The notes beneath the pieces were generated by a model. That model did no database searches. It was not told the DNA's origin and was given only the letters and a program-made list of their open reading frames with translations. A stretch of 64,000 nucleotides of DNA, taken from NCBI RefSeq assembly GCF_002980525.1, contig NZ_PVBQ01000013.1:1-64000 (forward strand), given 5' to 3'. The DNA is from Sphingobacterium haloxyli. GTDB lineage: Bacteria > Bacteroidota > Bacteroidia > Sphingobacteriales > Sphingobacteriaceae. A program made the translations under genes and the position numbers. Position 1 is the first letter of the stretch; each line of letters begins with the position of its first letter. Positions 34,296 through 44,600 of the stretch are shown one piece after another.

Positions 34296-37200
34296 ATGAG
34301 GAAACTATTCATCCTGTCTATGCTGTTCATAATCTTCGGTCTTGGACATAGCATAGCGCAGAGCGTAACGACAGCCCAGATTAGTGGCAAAATTGATACT
34401 GAAAACGGACCTTCAGCGGGGGCTTCTGTCACTGCGGTACACGAGCCTTCCGGTACCAAGTACCAGATTCAGTCCAATAGTGAAGGGCGATTTACACTAA
34501 GCAATCTTCGTATTGGAGGTCCATATTTCGTACTGGTCAGTCATGTTGCTTATCAGCCGCATAAAGTTGACAATATTACGCTCTCTTTAGGTCAAGATCT
34601 GTACCTGCCTATTGTGATCTCCGGCGGTATGCAACTGGACGAGGTGGTCGTCAACGGAGCTGGCGATAACCTGATGAATGCTCAACGGGGTGGAACGGCA
34701 TTGAACATCTCGCGCGAAGCAATGGAAACAATGCCAACCGTGTCCCGGAGCATAAACGACCTGACGAAAGCAATCCCCCAGTCCAATGGCACGAGTTTCG
34801 GCGGAGCAAATTCCCGCTTTAATAACTATACCATTGACGGGAATATCTACAATAATAATTTCGGGGTTACGGGCGGACAGTTTGCGGGCAGCAATCCAAT
34901 CTCGCTCGATGCCATCGAAGAAGTGCAGATCAACCTCGCACCTTTTGATGTACGCCAAGGAGGATTTACCGGCGCAAATGTCAATGCCGTTACGCGTTCC
35001 GGGTCGAACCGGTTTACCGGATCCGTATATCATTACTTGCGAAATGACCAAATGACCGGTGATAAATCGTTTGAGGAGCGGCTCAACAAGGGGGATTCCG
35101 AAAACAAGATCACAGGATTTCGTTTGGGCGGTCCCATTATCAAGGACAAACTATTCTTTTTTGTCAACTATGAACAAGAAGACCAGTTGGCGCCGGGCAA
35201 CAACAAACGGGCGTTACGGGAAGGTGAGTCGCCTGATCCAACCCGAAACATTATCCGCGTACCCTTTGAACGTGCACAGTACGTACAGGAAAAATTGCAG
35301 GAACTCTATCAATACAATACCGGTAATTTCGAAAATTACCCGTTTGCAAATAACAGCAAGCGGTTCAATGCCCGTTTAGACTGGAACATCAATGACAAGC
35401 ATAAAATGTTCGTCCGGTTTAATGATTATAAACAGTTTCGGAATGTACAGAGCAACAACAACAGCCTAAGCTATCTTCCCAGCTCGGTAAGTATCACTGG
35501 AAGTCGTAATGGTAGCGAAGGGCTCAATTTCTTCAATTCGACCTACACGAACAATATTCGGGTCCGTTCCATCACCGGGGAACTTTCTTCTATCCTGAGT
35601 AACCGCATCTCAAATCAATTTTCAATAGGCTATAGCAGTGTTGAAGATCCTCGAAGGGGAGTGCCCGGCGGTCAGTCATTCCCCTTTATCGATGTATTGG
35701 AGCCCGATGCGGATGGCCAGCTGAAATACTATTTTTCTGTTGGTAACGAACTCTTTACCGTTGGTAATGTCGTTTCGAATAACACTTTCAATATCACAAA
35801 TAATACCCATATTGTATTAGAAAATCACTTTGTGACGGCAGGCGTTAATTTCGAGTACATGACTTTCGAAAACGCATTTAACCCCATGTTCAACGGCTAT
35901 TACCGCTACAGTTCGTACGATGATTTTGTGCGGGCCGTAATAGACCGCGATCCTACAGTACAACCTTATGCCTTCGCACAGGGATATAGTTATGGTGATC
36001 CTACGGTCCCTCCTGTCGATGCGACACGCTTTGCGCAACTGAGCCTGTATGGACAGGATGAATTTAGGCCATTAAGCAATTTAAAGTTGACATTGGGGCT
36101 ACGTGCCGATATGCCATTCTACCCGATCTCTCTTCCGCAGAATGATAGGCTGTTGCAGTTTGAGCTGACCGATCCTAGGGACGGTTCTACTGTTATTCCC
36201 GATGTTTCGCAGTTGCCAAAAGCAAAACTTGTGCTCTCGCCACGCTTCGGATTCAACTACGATGTCTTCGAAGACCGCAGTATGCAGATCCGTGGCGGTA
36301 CGGGGATATTTCTCGGTAGAATACCTTTCGTATATATCTCCAATCAGGTAAACCGGAATGGTGTGACCCGTGGCGGCTATGGCTTGACCGGTGATGACTT
36401 TGTCGCAGACCCCAGACCATTTAATCCCGATGTGGACGTCTACCGACCGGATCCGTCTACGCTGGAAGAACAGGTTTCTAACGAGATTAACCTCACCGAC
36501 AAAAATTTCTCCTTACCAAAGATATGGCGAAGTACGCTCGCGCTGGATAAAACACTCCCGGGAGGCTTTGTAGCTTCCGTAGAGGGTATTTTCTCGATGG
36601 ATATGAAACAGGTGACAGCAGAAAATTTAGTATTGCCTGAACCGCATGGTTATTTCCAGGGTGCAGATCCAAGGCCGTATTACACATCATCAACGACGAG
36701 TAACACATTTAGCAATGTGTACATGCTGCGTAACGCAGAGAAAAATGGCTATTACTACTCGTTGACCTTCCTGTTGAATAAACGCCTGTGGAGGGGGATG
36801 ACCGGAAACGTCGCCTATACCCACAGCCGCGCCAAGGATTATGGCTTCAATGGTGGAGCACAGGCTGCTGAGATCTGGCCTAGAACCGTGCGCGAGAACC
36901 GCAATAACCCCGAGCTCGGATATAGCAATACCCATTACCCGCACCGTCTGATGGGGTGGCTAAGCTATAAAACCGGTAATACCACCGTATCCGTGTTTTA
37001 TGATGCTGGACAGGGCGTGTATAGCTACACTTATCAAGGCAATTTTGGCGATGGAGCCAACAGACTTCTTTATATCCCGAACAGTGCGTCTGAGCTCCGG
37101 TTTGAAGAGTTCGCGGTCAACGATGAGGTCTATACTGCCCAAAGACAAGCAGCGCTACTGGATGCCTTTATTGATCAGGATCCGTACCTGAAGAAACGTA

Positions 37201-37553
37201 GAGGACAATATGCCGAGCGGAATGCTGCGAAGTATCCCTGGAATCATACTTTCGACCTGCGCATAGTTCAGGATCTGAACATTGCCCGTATTAAAGCAAC
37301 TAACCATCGTCTACAACTTTCACTAGACGTACTCAATATCGGGAACTTATTCAACAGTAATTGGGGCGGACGCAAGACGACCGACTTTGCACAGCTTCTA
37401 AGTTACCGTGAGGTTAACGCCAACCAGGAGCCTGTTTATCGTATACGATTGGCTAACGGGACGAACGAGCCACCCACTGAGACATTTAGAAATAGTGTGA
37501 GCCTGTCCAATACGTGGAGAGCTCAGGTAGGTATTCGGTATATTTTCGATTAA
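34296..37553 (+). CDS. TonB-dependent receptor with carboxypeptidase-regulatory domain (Oar-like)
   Basis: A 1085-residue outer membrane receptor of a different type from SusC. It has a signal peptide (to SIAQ), a CarboxypepD_reg domain (about 27-115), a plug (about 120-230: SRSINDLTKAIPQSNGTSFGGANSRFNNYTIDG in overlapping pieces) and a large barrel ending in GIRYIFD. It has no STN domain and no SusD partner. Its position between the phospholipase C and the S1/P1 nuclease suggests that it imports a product of these enzymes, such as a phosphorylated head group or nucleotide. That ligand is inference. Confidence 0.88.
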   Translation: MRKLFILSMLFIIFGLGHSIAQSVTTAQISGKIDTENGPSAGASVTAVHEPSGTKYQIQSNSEGRFTLSNLRIGGPYFVLVSHVAYQPHKVDNITLSLGQDLYLPIVISGGMQLDEVVVNGAGDNLMNAQRGGTALNISREAMETMPTVSRSINDLTKAIPQSNGTSFGGANSRFNNYTIDGNIYNNNFGVTGGQFAGSNPISLDAIEEVQINLAPFDVRQGGFTGANVNAVTRSGSNRFTGSVYHYLRNDQMTGDKSFEERLNKGDSENKITGFRLGGPIIKDKLFFFVNYEQEDQLAPGNNKRALREGESPDPTRNIIRVPFERAQYVQEKLQELYQYNTGNFENYPFANNSKRFNARLDWNINDKHKMFVRFNDYKQFRNVQSNNNSLSYLPSSVSITGSRNGSEGLNFFNSTYTNNIRVRSITGELSSILSNRISNQFSIGYSSVEDPRRGVPGGQSFPFIDVLEPDADGQLKYYFSVGNELFTVGNVVSNNTFNITNNTHIVLENHFVTAGVNFEYMTFENAFNPMFNGYYRYSSYDDFVRAVIDRDPTVQPYAFAQGYSYGDPTVPPVDATRFAQLSLYGQDEFRPLSNLKLTLGLRADMPFYPISLPQNDRLLQFELTDPRDGSTVIPDVSQLPKAKLVLSPRFGFNYDVFEDRSMQIRGGTGIFLGRIPFVYISNQVNRNGVTRGGYGLTGDDFVADPRPFNPDVDVYRPDPSTLEEQVSNEINLTDKNFSLPKIWRSTLALDKTLPGGFVASVEGIFSMDMKQVTAENLVLPEPHGYFQGADPRPYYTSSTTSNTFSNVYMLRNAEKNGYYYSLTFLLNKRLWRGMTGNVAYTHSRAKDYGFNGGAQAAEIWPRTVRENRNNPELGYSNTHYPHRLMGWLSYKTGNTTVSVFYDAGQGVYSYTYQGNFGDGANRLLYIPNSASELRFEEFAVNDEVYTAQRQAALLDAFIDQDPYLKKRRGQYAERNAAKYPWNHTFDLRIVQDLNIARIKATNHRLQLSLDVLNIGNLFNSNWGGRKTTDFAQLLSYREVNANQEPVYRIRLANGTNEPPTETFRNSVSLSNTWRAQVGIRYIFD

Positions 37554-37573
37554 TTATTTAGAAAAACATAGAC

Positions 37574-38380
37574 ATGAAAAAACAACATATGATAAAAATA
37601 TCCGTCCTCGCCCTTTTGGTGAGCATCGCACCGCTACTGAGCTACGCGTGGGGAGCAAAAGGACATCGTGCAATAGGCCGTATTGCCGAGAAACACCTAA
37701 ACAAAAAAGCGCTGGCCGAAGTGCGCCGTCTGCTGGGCGACGAATCGATGGCGATGGTCGGCACATGGGCCGATGAGGTGATCCGCACAGAGAAATACAA
37801 AGATAGTCAGCCTTGGCATTATATCAATATTCCAAAGGGATTGGATCGCGGTGGCGTGCACGCGTTTTTAGCCGAGAACCGAGAAAAAAAAACAGCCTAC
37901 TCGGGTATCCAAGAAATGGTAACCATATTAAAGGATAAAAGTAAATCTTCTGACGAGCGCGCTGATGCATTGAAATTTCTGATTCATATTGTTGGCGACA
38001 TGCACCAGCCGATGCACTGCGGCCGTCTCGAAGATCGCGGAGGAAACGACATACCTGTATTGTGGCGGCGGGACTCCACTAATCTGCACGCCATATGGGA
38101 TAGTCAGGTCATTGATGGGATAGGATTAAGCTTTTCGGAGATGGCGGAAGAATATGATCGTTTGGACCGGGGATCAATCCGCGAAATGCAGCGGGCATCG
38201 ATCGAAGATTGGTTTTATAGTTCTTACCAGATCAGTGAACGTATTTACGGCGAGATTGAAGCCAATCCATCCGCGACGCAAAACACCTATATGTATGTTC
38301 GTCAACACCGCGACGACATCAAGGTCGCTATACGCAATGCCGGCTATCGCCTGGCGGGATTGCTTAACTATATTCTGTAG
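37574..38380 (+). CDS. S1/P1 family nuclease
   Basis: A 268-residue secreted zinc enzyme. Signal cleavage after LLSYA would leave Trp26 as the mature N-terminus, which is needed as a zinc ligand in this family. Further ligands are visible in WGAKGHRAIG (His31), TWADEV (Asp), PWHYINIP (His), FLIHIVGDMHQPMHCG (two His and Asp) and NLHAIWD (His, Asp). The trinuclear zinc site is thus complete. The family includes 3'-nucleotidases/single-strand nucleases and shares its fold with zinc phospholipases C. It starts 20 bases after the receptor gene. Confidence 0.93.
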   Translation: MKKQHMIKISVLALLVSIAPLLSYAWGAKGHRAIGRIAEKHLNKKALAEVRRLLGDESMAMVGTWADEVIRTEKYKDSQPWHYINIPKGLDRGGVHAFLAENREKKTAYSGIQEMVTILKDKSKSSDERADALKFLIHIVGDMHQPMHCGRLEDRGGNDIPVLWRRDSTNLHAIWDSQVIDGIGLSFSEMAEEYDRLDRGSIREMQRASIEDWFYSSYQISERIYGEIEANPSATQNTYMYVRQHRDDIKVAIRNAGYRLAGLLNYIL

Positions 38381-38400
38381 TCTGGTACTACTGCGATAAG

Positions 38401-38431
38401 AGGTGGCTGTCCCGGCTTGGGGCAGCCACCT
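38401..38431 (+). terminator. Strong hairpin ending the phosphoesterase locus
   Basis: AGGTGGCTG pairs with CAGCCACCT, extended by a T-G wobble and CCC/GGG; the loop is GGCTT. That is 13 pairs. No long T-tract follows. Confidence 0.65.
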
Positions 38432-38442
38432 GCTATTTGAGC

Positions 38443-38592
38443 GCGAACACCAAAGAACCCCGTCTTAAAAAAGCGGTTACCATGCTGCATAGTGATATTC
38501 CTGTGGATGAAGTCGCCTAGGCTTGCGGTATAGCGATTCCAGCTATTTTAGCCGAGTATTTAAAAAATAAAGATCTAAACAAATTGCTTTAA
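38443..38592 (+). pseudogene. Remnant of a helix-turn-helix (AraC-like) gene
   Basis: In one frame the bases read RLKKAVTMLHSDIPVDEVA, a TAG stop at 38518, then ACGIAIPAILAEYLKNKDL and a TAA at 38590. The pattern (L-hydrophobic repeat, SD-P-EVA, CG, then P...L-EYLKN) matches the first helix-turn-helix of AraC-type regulators interrupted by one stop. No start codon and no upstream domain remain. It is probably decayed. The short length makes the family call uncertain. Confidence 0.4.
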
Positions 38593-38624
38593 ACGGGGTT
38601 ATTTTATAAAACATGCCATAAATC

Positions 38625-41351
38625 ATGACACAGAAAATAGCTTCTCTTAAAGAACTTCAAGAAAACGGTACAAATATCCACAGACTCCCTTTCTCTATTC
38701 GGATTTTATTAGAAAACGTTTTGCGGAACCACGATGGGTTCGCCATAACGGACGATCATCTCGATACCCTTATTAACTGGGATCCCGCCGGCACGGATAA
38801 AGACATTCCTTTCAAGCCGGCGCGTGTATTGATGCAAGACTTTACGGGTGTACCAGCCGTGGTTGACATCACGTCTATCAGGGCGGAATTTGTCCGAAAA
38901 GGAGGAGATGGCACAAAGATCAATCCGGCTATACCGGTCGATCTTGTCATTGATCACTCCGTACAGGTGGACTATTTTGGAACAGATTATGCTCATCAGG
39001 AAAATGTGAAGCTAGAATATGAGCGCAATGCAGAACGATATCAGTTATTGAAATGGGCTCAACAAGGCTTGGCAAATTTGACCGTCGTGCCGCCCGGAAT
39101 GGGGATCTGTCATCAGGTCAATCTGGAATATTTAGCAAAAGGTGTGGTAGAACGTGATGGTTGGGCTTTCCCTGACACGTTGGTCGGAACCGACTCGCAC
39201 ACACCTATGATTAATGGTATTGGCGTTCTTGGTTGGGGTGTCGGAGGTATCGAAGCCGAAGCCGCGATGTTGGGTCAACCCATATATTTTACATGCCCGC
39301 AGGTTATAGGACTCAAACTCACCGGCGAGATTCCGGCAGGGTGTACTGCGACCGATATGGTGTTGTCTATAACCAAAATACTAAGGGATACCGGTGTGGT
39401 GGGTAAATTTGTAGAAGTGTTTGGTGATGGTTTAGATAAATTGACCGTTACGGATCGTGCAACCATATCAAATATGTCTCCGGAATTTGGATGTACCGTA
39501 ACCTATTTTCCTATAGATGATCAAACGCTCGACTACATGGAGCGTACGAACCGCTCGCCGGAGCAAATCAATTTAGTAAAGGAATATTGCCAAGAGAATA
39601 TGCTTTGGCGGGCAGGTAACGAAGATATAACGTATTCGAGAATTGTCGAATTGGATCTCAGTACCTTAGAACCAACGGTTGCGGGGCCGAAAAGACCACA
39701 GGATAAAATTCTTGTCAAAGAGCTTCATGCAACGTTTAAAACAATTCTCGACAAAGATTTCCAACGAAATTACGTAGCGTTTGACGACCGCAGGGAGCAT
39801 GCCTGGTTAAATGAAGGCGGATCGGGGACCCAATATGTTCAGAAGGCAACGGACGAGCACATAGAAACCCTAGCAATAGAGTCAGACGATCTGCGTAGCG
39901 TCAAAATCAAGTTAAAAAATGGTGAATATCGTTTAAGCGATGGTAGCATTGTCATTGCGGCAATCACTAGCTGCACCAATACATCCAACCCCAGTGTCAT
40001 GATAGGCGCAGGTCTGGTAGCGAAGAAGGCTGTGGAAAAAGGGCTTCGCACAAGATCGTGGGTGAAAACAAGTTTGGCACCCGGCTCTAAAGTTGTCACA
40101 AAATATTTGGAACGTTCTGGCTTAGCCACAGATTTGGAAGCGTTGCGGTTCCATACCGTGGGCTATGGTTGTACCTCGTGTATCGGCAATAGTGGACCAT
40201 TGCCTTCGCATATTGCCGAAGCGGTTGATAACAGCCAGATGGTTGTGGCGTCGGTACTCTCCGGAAACAGAAACTTCGAAGCACGGGTGCATCCGCAGGT
40301 AAAAATGAACTTTCTGATGTCTCCGATGCTCGTGGTCGCTTATGCCCTAATCGGTCGTGTCGACGTGAACCTGATGGAAGACCCCCTATCCTACGATCCG
40401 AATGGGAATCCCGTTTATTTAAGAGATATTTGGCCCACACCGGAGGAAATCAATCGTACAATCCATGAGGCAATGCGAAAAGAAGACTTTAAAGCGGTGT
40501 ATGATATCATTTTTGACGGTGACGAAGAGTGGAGAAAGCTTGCAGCGCCCGAAGGTGAAGAGTTTATTTGGGACGACGAGTCTACGTATATTCGCGAAGT
40601 TCCCTTTTTTAATGATATATCGACCGAGCCGTCGCCACTTACTGAAATCGAACGTGCGCGGGTTCTTCTTTATCTGGGCGATTCTGTAACAACAGATCAT
40701 ATTTCACCGGCTGGTTCTTTCAATGAGGAAAGTGCGGCCGGAAAATATCTTTTGAGCAATGGGATCGAAAAGAAAGACTTTAATTCCTACGGGTCGAGAC
40801 GAGGAAACCACGAGGTCATGGTGCGTGGAACATTTGCTAACGTACGTATCCGAAATAAGATTACAGATCGAGAAGGTGGTTATTCGGTGTATTTCCCGAC
40901 TAACGAAACCTTGACTGTTTATGATACCGCGATGAAATATCAGGCGGATGGCACGCCGTTGGTTGTCTTGGCGGGGAAAGACTACGGAAGCGGTTCCTCA
41001 AGGGACTGGGCGGCTAAGGGCTCCAGTTTATTGGGAATTCGCGCTGTAATCGCTGAAAGTTTTGAAAGGATCCATAGAAGCAATCTAGTAGGAATGGGTA
41101 TACTTCCCATAGAGTTTCCTCGCGGAGAAAGCGCCGAATCATTGGGATTGAGCGGAGAGGAAGAGATCACCATAACCGGGATTTCCAGCGACCTGAAACC
41201 TTTCAAGAGAATAAAAGTACGAGCAATAAAAGCGTCCGGAGAAGTGATTGAATTCGACGCCAGAGCACGACTAGATTCGGATATTGATGTCGAGTACTTT
41301 AAACACGGCGGTATTCTCCAATATGTTTTAAGAAGCTATTTACACGGGTAA
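38625..41351 (+). CDS. acnA: Aconitate hydratase (AcnA type)
   Basis: A 908-residue TCA-cycle enzyme that interconverts citrate and isocitrate through a 4Fe-4S cluster. Cluster ligands are Cys450 (ITSCTNTSNP) and Cys516 and Cys519 (GYGCTSCIGNSGP). Other family segments are TLVGTDSHTPMINGIGVLGWGVGGIEAEA, GDSVTTDHISPAG, and the C-terminal swivelling domain with DYGSGSSRDWAAKG and GMGILPIEF. It is the monomeric AcnA/IRP type by length and order. It is a lone housekeeping gene between the two nutrient loci. Confidence 0.96.
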   Translation: MTQKIASLKELQENGTNIHRLPFSIRILLENVLRNHDGFAITDDHLDTLINWDPAGTDKDIPFKPARVLMQDFTGVPAVVDITSIRAEFVRKGGDGTKINPAIPVDLVIDHSVQVDYFGTDYAHQENVKLEYERNAERYQLLKWAQQGLANLTVVPPGMGICHQVNLEYLAKGVVERDGWAFPDTLVGTDSHTPMINGIGVLGWGVGGIEAEAAMLGQPIYFTCPQVIGLKLTGEIPAGCTATDMVLSITKILRDTGVVGKFVEVFGDGLDKLTVTDRATISNMSPEFGCTVTYFPIDDQTLDYMERTNRSPEQINLVKEYCQENMLWRAGNEDITYSRIVELDLSTLEPTVAGPKRPQDKILVKELHATFKTILDKDFQRNYVAFDDRREHAWLNEGGSGTQYVQKATDEHIETLAIESDDLRSVKIKLKNGEYRLSDGSIVIAAITSCTNTSNPSVMIGAGLVAKKAVEKGLRTRSWVKTSLAPGSKVVTKYLERSGLATDLEALRFHTVGYGCTSCIGNSGPLPSHIAEAVDNSQMVVASVLSGNRNFEARVHPQVKMNFLMSPMLVVAYALIGRVDVNLMEDPLSYDPNGNPVYLRDIWPTPEEINRTIHEAMRKEDFKAVYDIIFDGDEEWRKLAAPEGEEFIWDDESTYIREVPFFNDISTEPSPLTEIERARVLLYLGDSVTTDHISPAGSFNEESAAGKYLLSNGIEKKDFNSYGSRRGNHEVMVRGTFANVRIRNKITDREGGYSVYFPTNETLTVYDTAMKYQADGTPLVVLAGKDYGSGSSRDWAAKGSSLLGIRAVIAESFERIHRSNLVGMGILPIEFPRGESAESLGLSGEEEITITGISSDLKPFKRIKVRAIKASGEVIEFDARARLDSDIDVEYFKHGGILQYVLRSYLHG

Positions 41352-41411
41352 AATTTACCAACCGATCCGCTTTTATACACCAAATGGTGCAACCGGTTGT
41401 GTTACGAACAG

Positions 41412-41452
41412 CTGTCCTGCACTGTCCTGCAAACGTTGCCGGCAACGTTTGC
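41412..41452 (+). promoter_or_regulatory. Candidate operator: 24-bp perfect palindrome, with tandem 10-bp repeat
   Basis: Bases 41429-41452 are a perfect inverted repeat with half-site GCAAACGTTGCC and a central CCGG. The identical 24 bases recur at 50825-50848. Two direct copies of CTGTCCTGCA (41412-41431) lead into it. A T7 run follows, so it can also act as the acnA terminator. It lies 233 bases before the pectin susC gene. The central CpG with GTTGC/GCAAC arms resembles LacI-family operators; this is inference. The rest of the 41352-41684 gap shows no gene. Confidence 0.6.
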
Positions 41453-41684
41453 GTGTTTTTTTATTCCCATTTATTCCCTTTTACTACCTGTATTACATTA
41501 TAATTGTAATAGGATATTAACGCTAACAAGATATAAACATATGTTTCCAAATAGGAGAACTTGATGTTTAGACCAATTGAATCTGTTTAAAATCCAAAAA
41601 GAAATACAAAGTGTCATAATCTAAAAAGAGATTATCGTTCTTAAATTTTTAGGTAACCAGTTTAAATTATTTATCAAAATTATT

Positions 41685-44600
41685 ATGAGGATATTAAAAG
41701 CTTTCATGCTGATGTTCTTCTTCGTCCAGTGTGTTATTGCACAGGAGCGAACTATTACAGGTACCGTACTCACACCGGATAGGGCGCCGCTGTCGGGAGC
41801 CACCGTAAAAGTAAAAGGTACTGCCAGGCAGACCAGTACGACTGACGATGGAAGGTATAGCATTACCGTTTCGCCAAGAGACCTTTTGGTGTTTACGTCT
41901 GTGGGCTATGTAGAGCAGGAGAAGGTAGTCTCATCTGAAGACAAAACAGTCAATATTGTCTTAGAAGAAGGATCTTCTGACTTAGAGGAAGTTGTTGTCA
42001 TTGGATATGGAACCGTCGCACGAAAAGATTTAACCGGATCAGTATCATCGGTTGGCGCTAAACAGCTGAAAGATATTCCGTTGAGTTCTGCTGCAGAAGC
42101 GCTTACAGGGCGTCTTGCCGGGGTATCTGTCACGACGACAGAAGGAGCGCCGGGTGCAGATGTAATGATTCGGGTGCGTGGAGGTGGGTCAATTACACAA
42201 GACAACTCGCCGCTATATATCGTTGACGGGATTCAGGTAGAGAATGCCCTATCGATACTCTCTCCCCAAGAGATCCAGTCCGTCGATGTGCTTAAAGATG
42301 CATCTGCGACCGCTATTTATGGAGCGAGGGGCGCCAATGGTGTTATCATCATTACCACAAAAGGGGGAATGAACATGAAAACACAGGTAACCTACAATGG
42401 CTTTGGTGGCGTACGAAAAATCACCAACCAGTTGGATGTGATGAATCCGTATGACTATGTGATGTATCAGTATCAAGCCTATAATCTGAATACTGATGAG
42501 CAAACCAGAAACGCATTTCGTGACCGATATGGAAGATGGGAAGACCTAGAGCTTTACCGGGATATGCCGTTCGTCAACTGGCAAGACGCTATTTTTGGCA
42601 GAAATGCTAGAAATCAAACGCATGTGTTGGGTATGGTCGGTGGTTCGGAAAGAACATCGGTCAATTTTAACTTGACACATACTAATGAAGAAGGGGTGAT
42701 GATCCGGTCCGGTTTTCAGCGGACCTTGGCATCATTGAAGTTAGACCACAAAATTAACGATCGCTTCAGAGCTGGCTTCAGTACACGCTACAGCCGACAA
42801 CGTACTGATGGGGTAGGAACCTCCAACACGGGGTCACAAAGTAACAACCGCTTGCGGAATGCTGTACGCTATATGCCTTTTATAGCGCCGGGAATGGAAA
42901 GTGTTGTTGATGAATTTGATCCAGATTTTACCAATCAGACTAATTTGGTAAATCCCATGGTTCTCGCGCTGGACGAGACCCGAAATAACTACAGAAACGA
43001 TATTATCTTTAATGGAAACGCTAGCTATGAACTTATCAAGGGACTGAGTCTTCGAACGGTTTTCGGTATTAATGCTACGGATCGTAAAGACAATCGTTTT
43101 CAGGGAATTTCGACCGGGGTTGCGCGTCAAAATAATAATCAACCGGTGGTTAACTTAACCAATGGCGAATCATTATCGCTGACGAACACCAATACCTTGT
43201 CTTACAGGAAGAAAGTCAATGATCATGCGTTTGATGGCGTAATCGGACACGAGATCTACCAGATCAACATCAAAAACCAATCTACGGAGGTGAAATGGTT
43301 GCCTGTAGATATTACCGATGAAGAAGCGTTTGCCGGCATTCAAAAAGCAACACCGCCAGACGGTATGCTGCAGACACCACCCGCGACGAACTGGTCCGAA
43401 AGTCGTTTATGGTCGTATTTTGGGCGGGCAAATTATACCTATAAAGACCGTTACATGGCTACGGTTTCTATGAGACGGGATGGCTCCTCCCTTTTTGCCC
43501 AAGAGAATAGGTGGGGGACTTTCCCCTCTATGGCATTAGCTTGGCGTATCTCCGAGGAAGATTTTATGGAAAGCGCACGCGATTGGCTACCGGAATTGAA
43601 AATGCGTTTTAGCTATGGTGCCGTGGGGAATAACCGTATCGGTATTGACTTGTATAAAACGATGTACGGTGTGCATAGCAACTACTCCTATGCGTATGGC
43701 GAAGCGATAACGCCGGGTTTTGCCCCGCTTTCACTTTCTAACTCCACGTTAAGATGGGAGACCACCGTATCCAGAAACTTAGCATTGGACTTCGGGATTC
43801 TGAACAACAGAGTTACCGGTTCGGTGGATTTCTATATGAATAATACCAAAGACCTCCTGCTTGATGCGCGTGTGCCCGCCACCAGTGGATACGCGACACA
43901 GCTAAAGAACATTGGGGAAACCCAAAATAAGGGGATCGAAATTCAATTGATGGGTACACTTGTGCAGAATCGTAATTTCACGTACCAGGCGCAATTCAAC
44001 ATGTCGTTCAATCGGAACAAGATCGTAAGTCTAGGTTTGAACTCTGATGGGCAACCGCTTAATTCCTACCTTGAGCGGGCTGGCTGGGTAAGCAGTCAGT
44101 TTGAAGACTTTATTGTCGGCGTCGGTGGCCCTGTCGGGCAATTTTACGGATACGTTACGGATGGTTTCTATACGATTGACGACTTTGATTATAATGCGTC
44201 AACCAGTGCCTACACCTTGAAGGAGGGTGTCCCCAATTCGAGAAATGTGGCGCTCGGCAATAGGAATCCACAGCCGGGCGATCTTAAATTGAAAAAGCTC
44301 AGCGACGACGGAGATGTGATGATCAATGCAACAGATCGTACGATCCTAGGAAACGCCCAACCTAAATTCATTGGCGGGATGAATCATCAATTTGCTTATA
44401 AAAACTTCGACCTCAGTGTGTTTATGAATTGGTCGGTCGGAAACAAAGTGTACAATGCCAATAAATTAGAATTTACTACACAGTATCTATATAGAGATAA
44501 CAATATGTTGACAAGTATGAATGATCGTTTCAAATGGTTTGACGACAACGGTGTAAGAGTAACCGACCCGGAAACATTACGAGCAATGAATGCCGACGCT

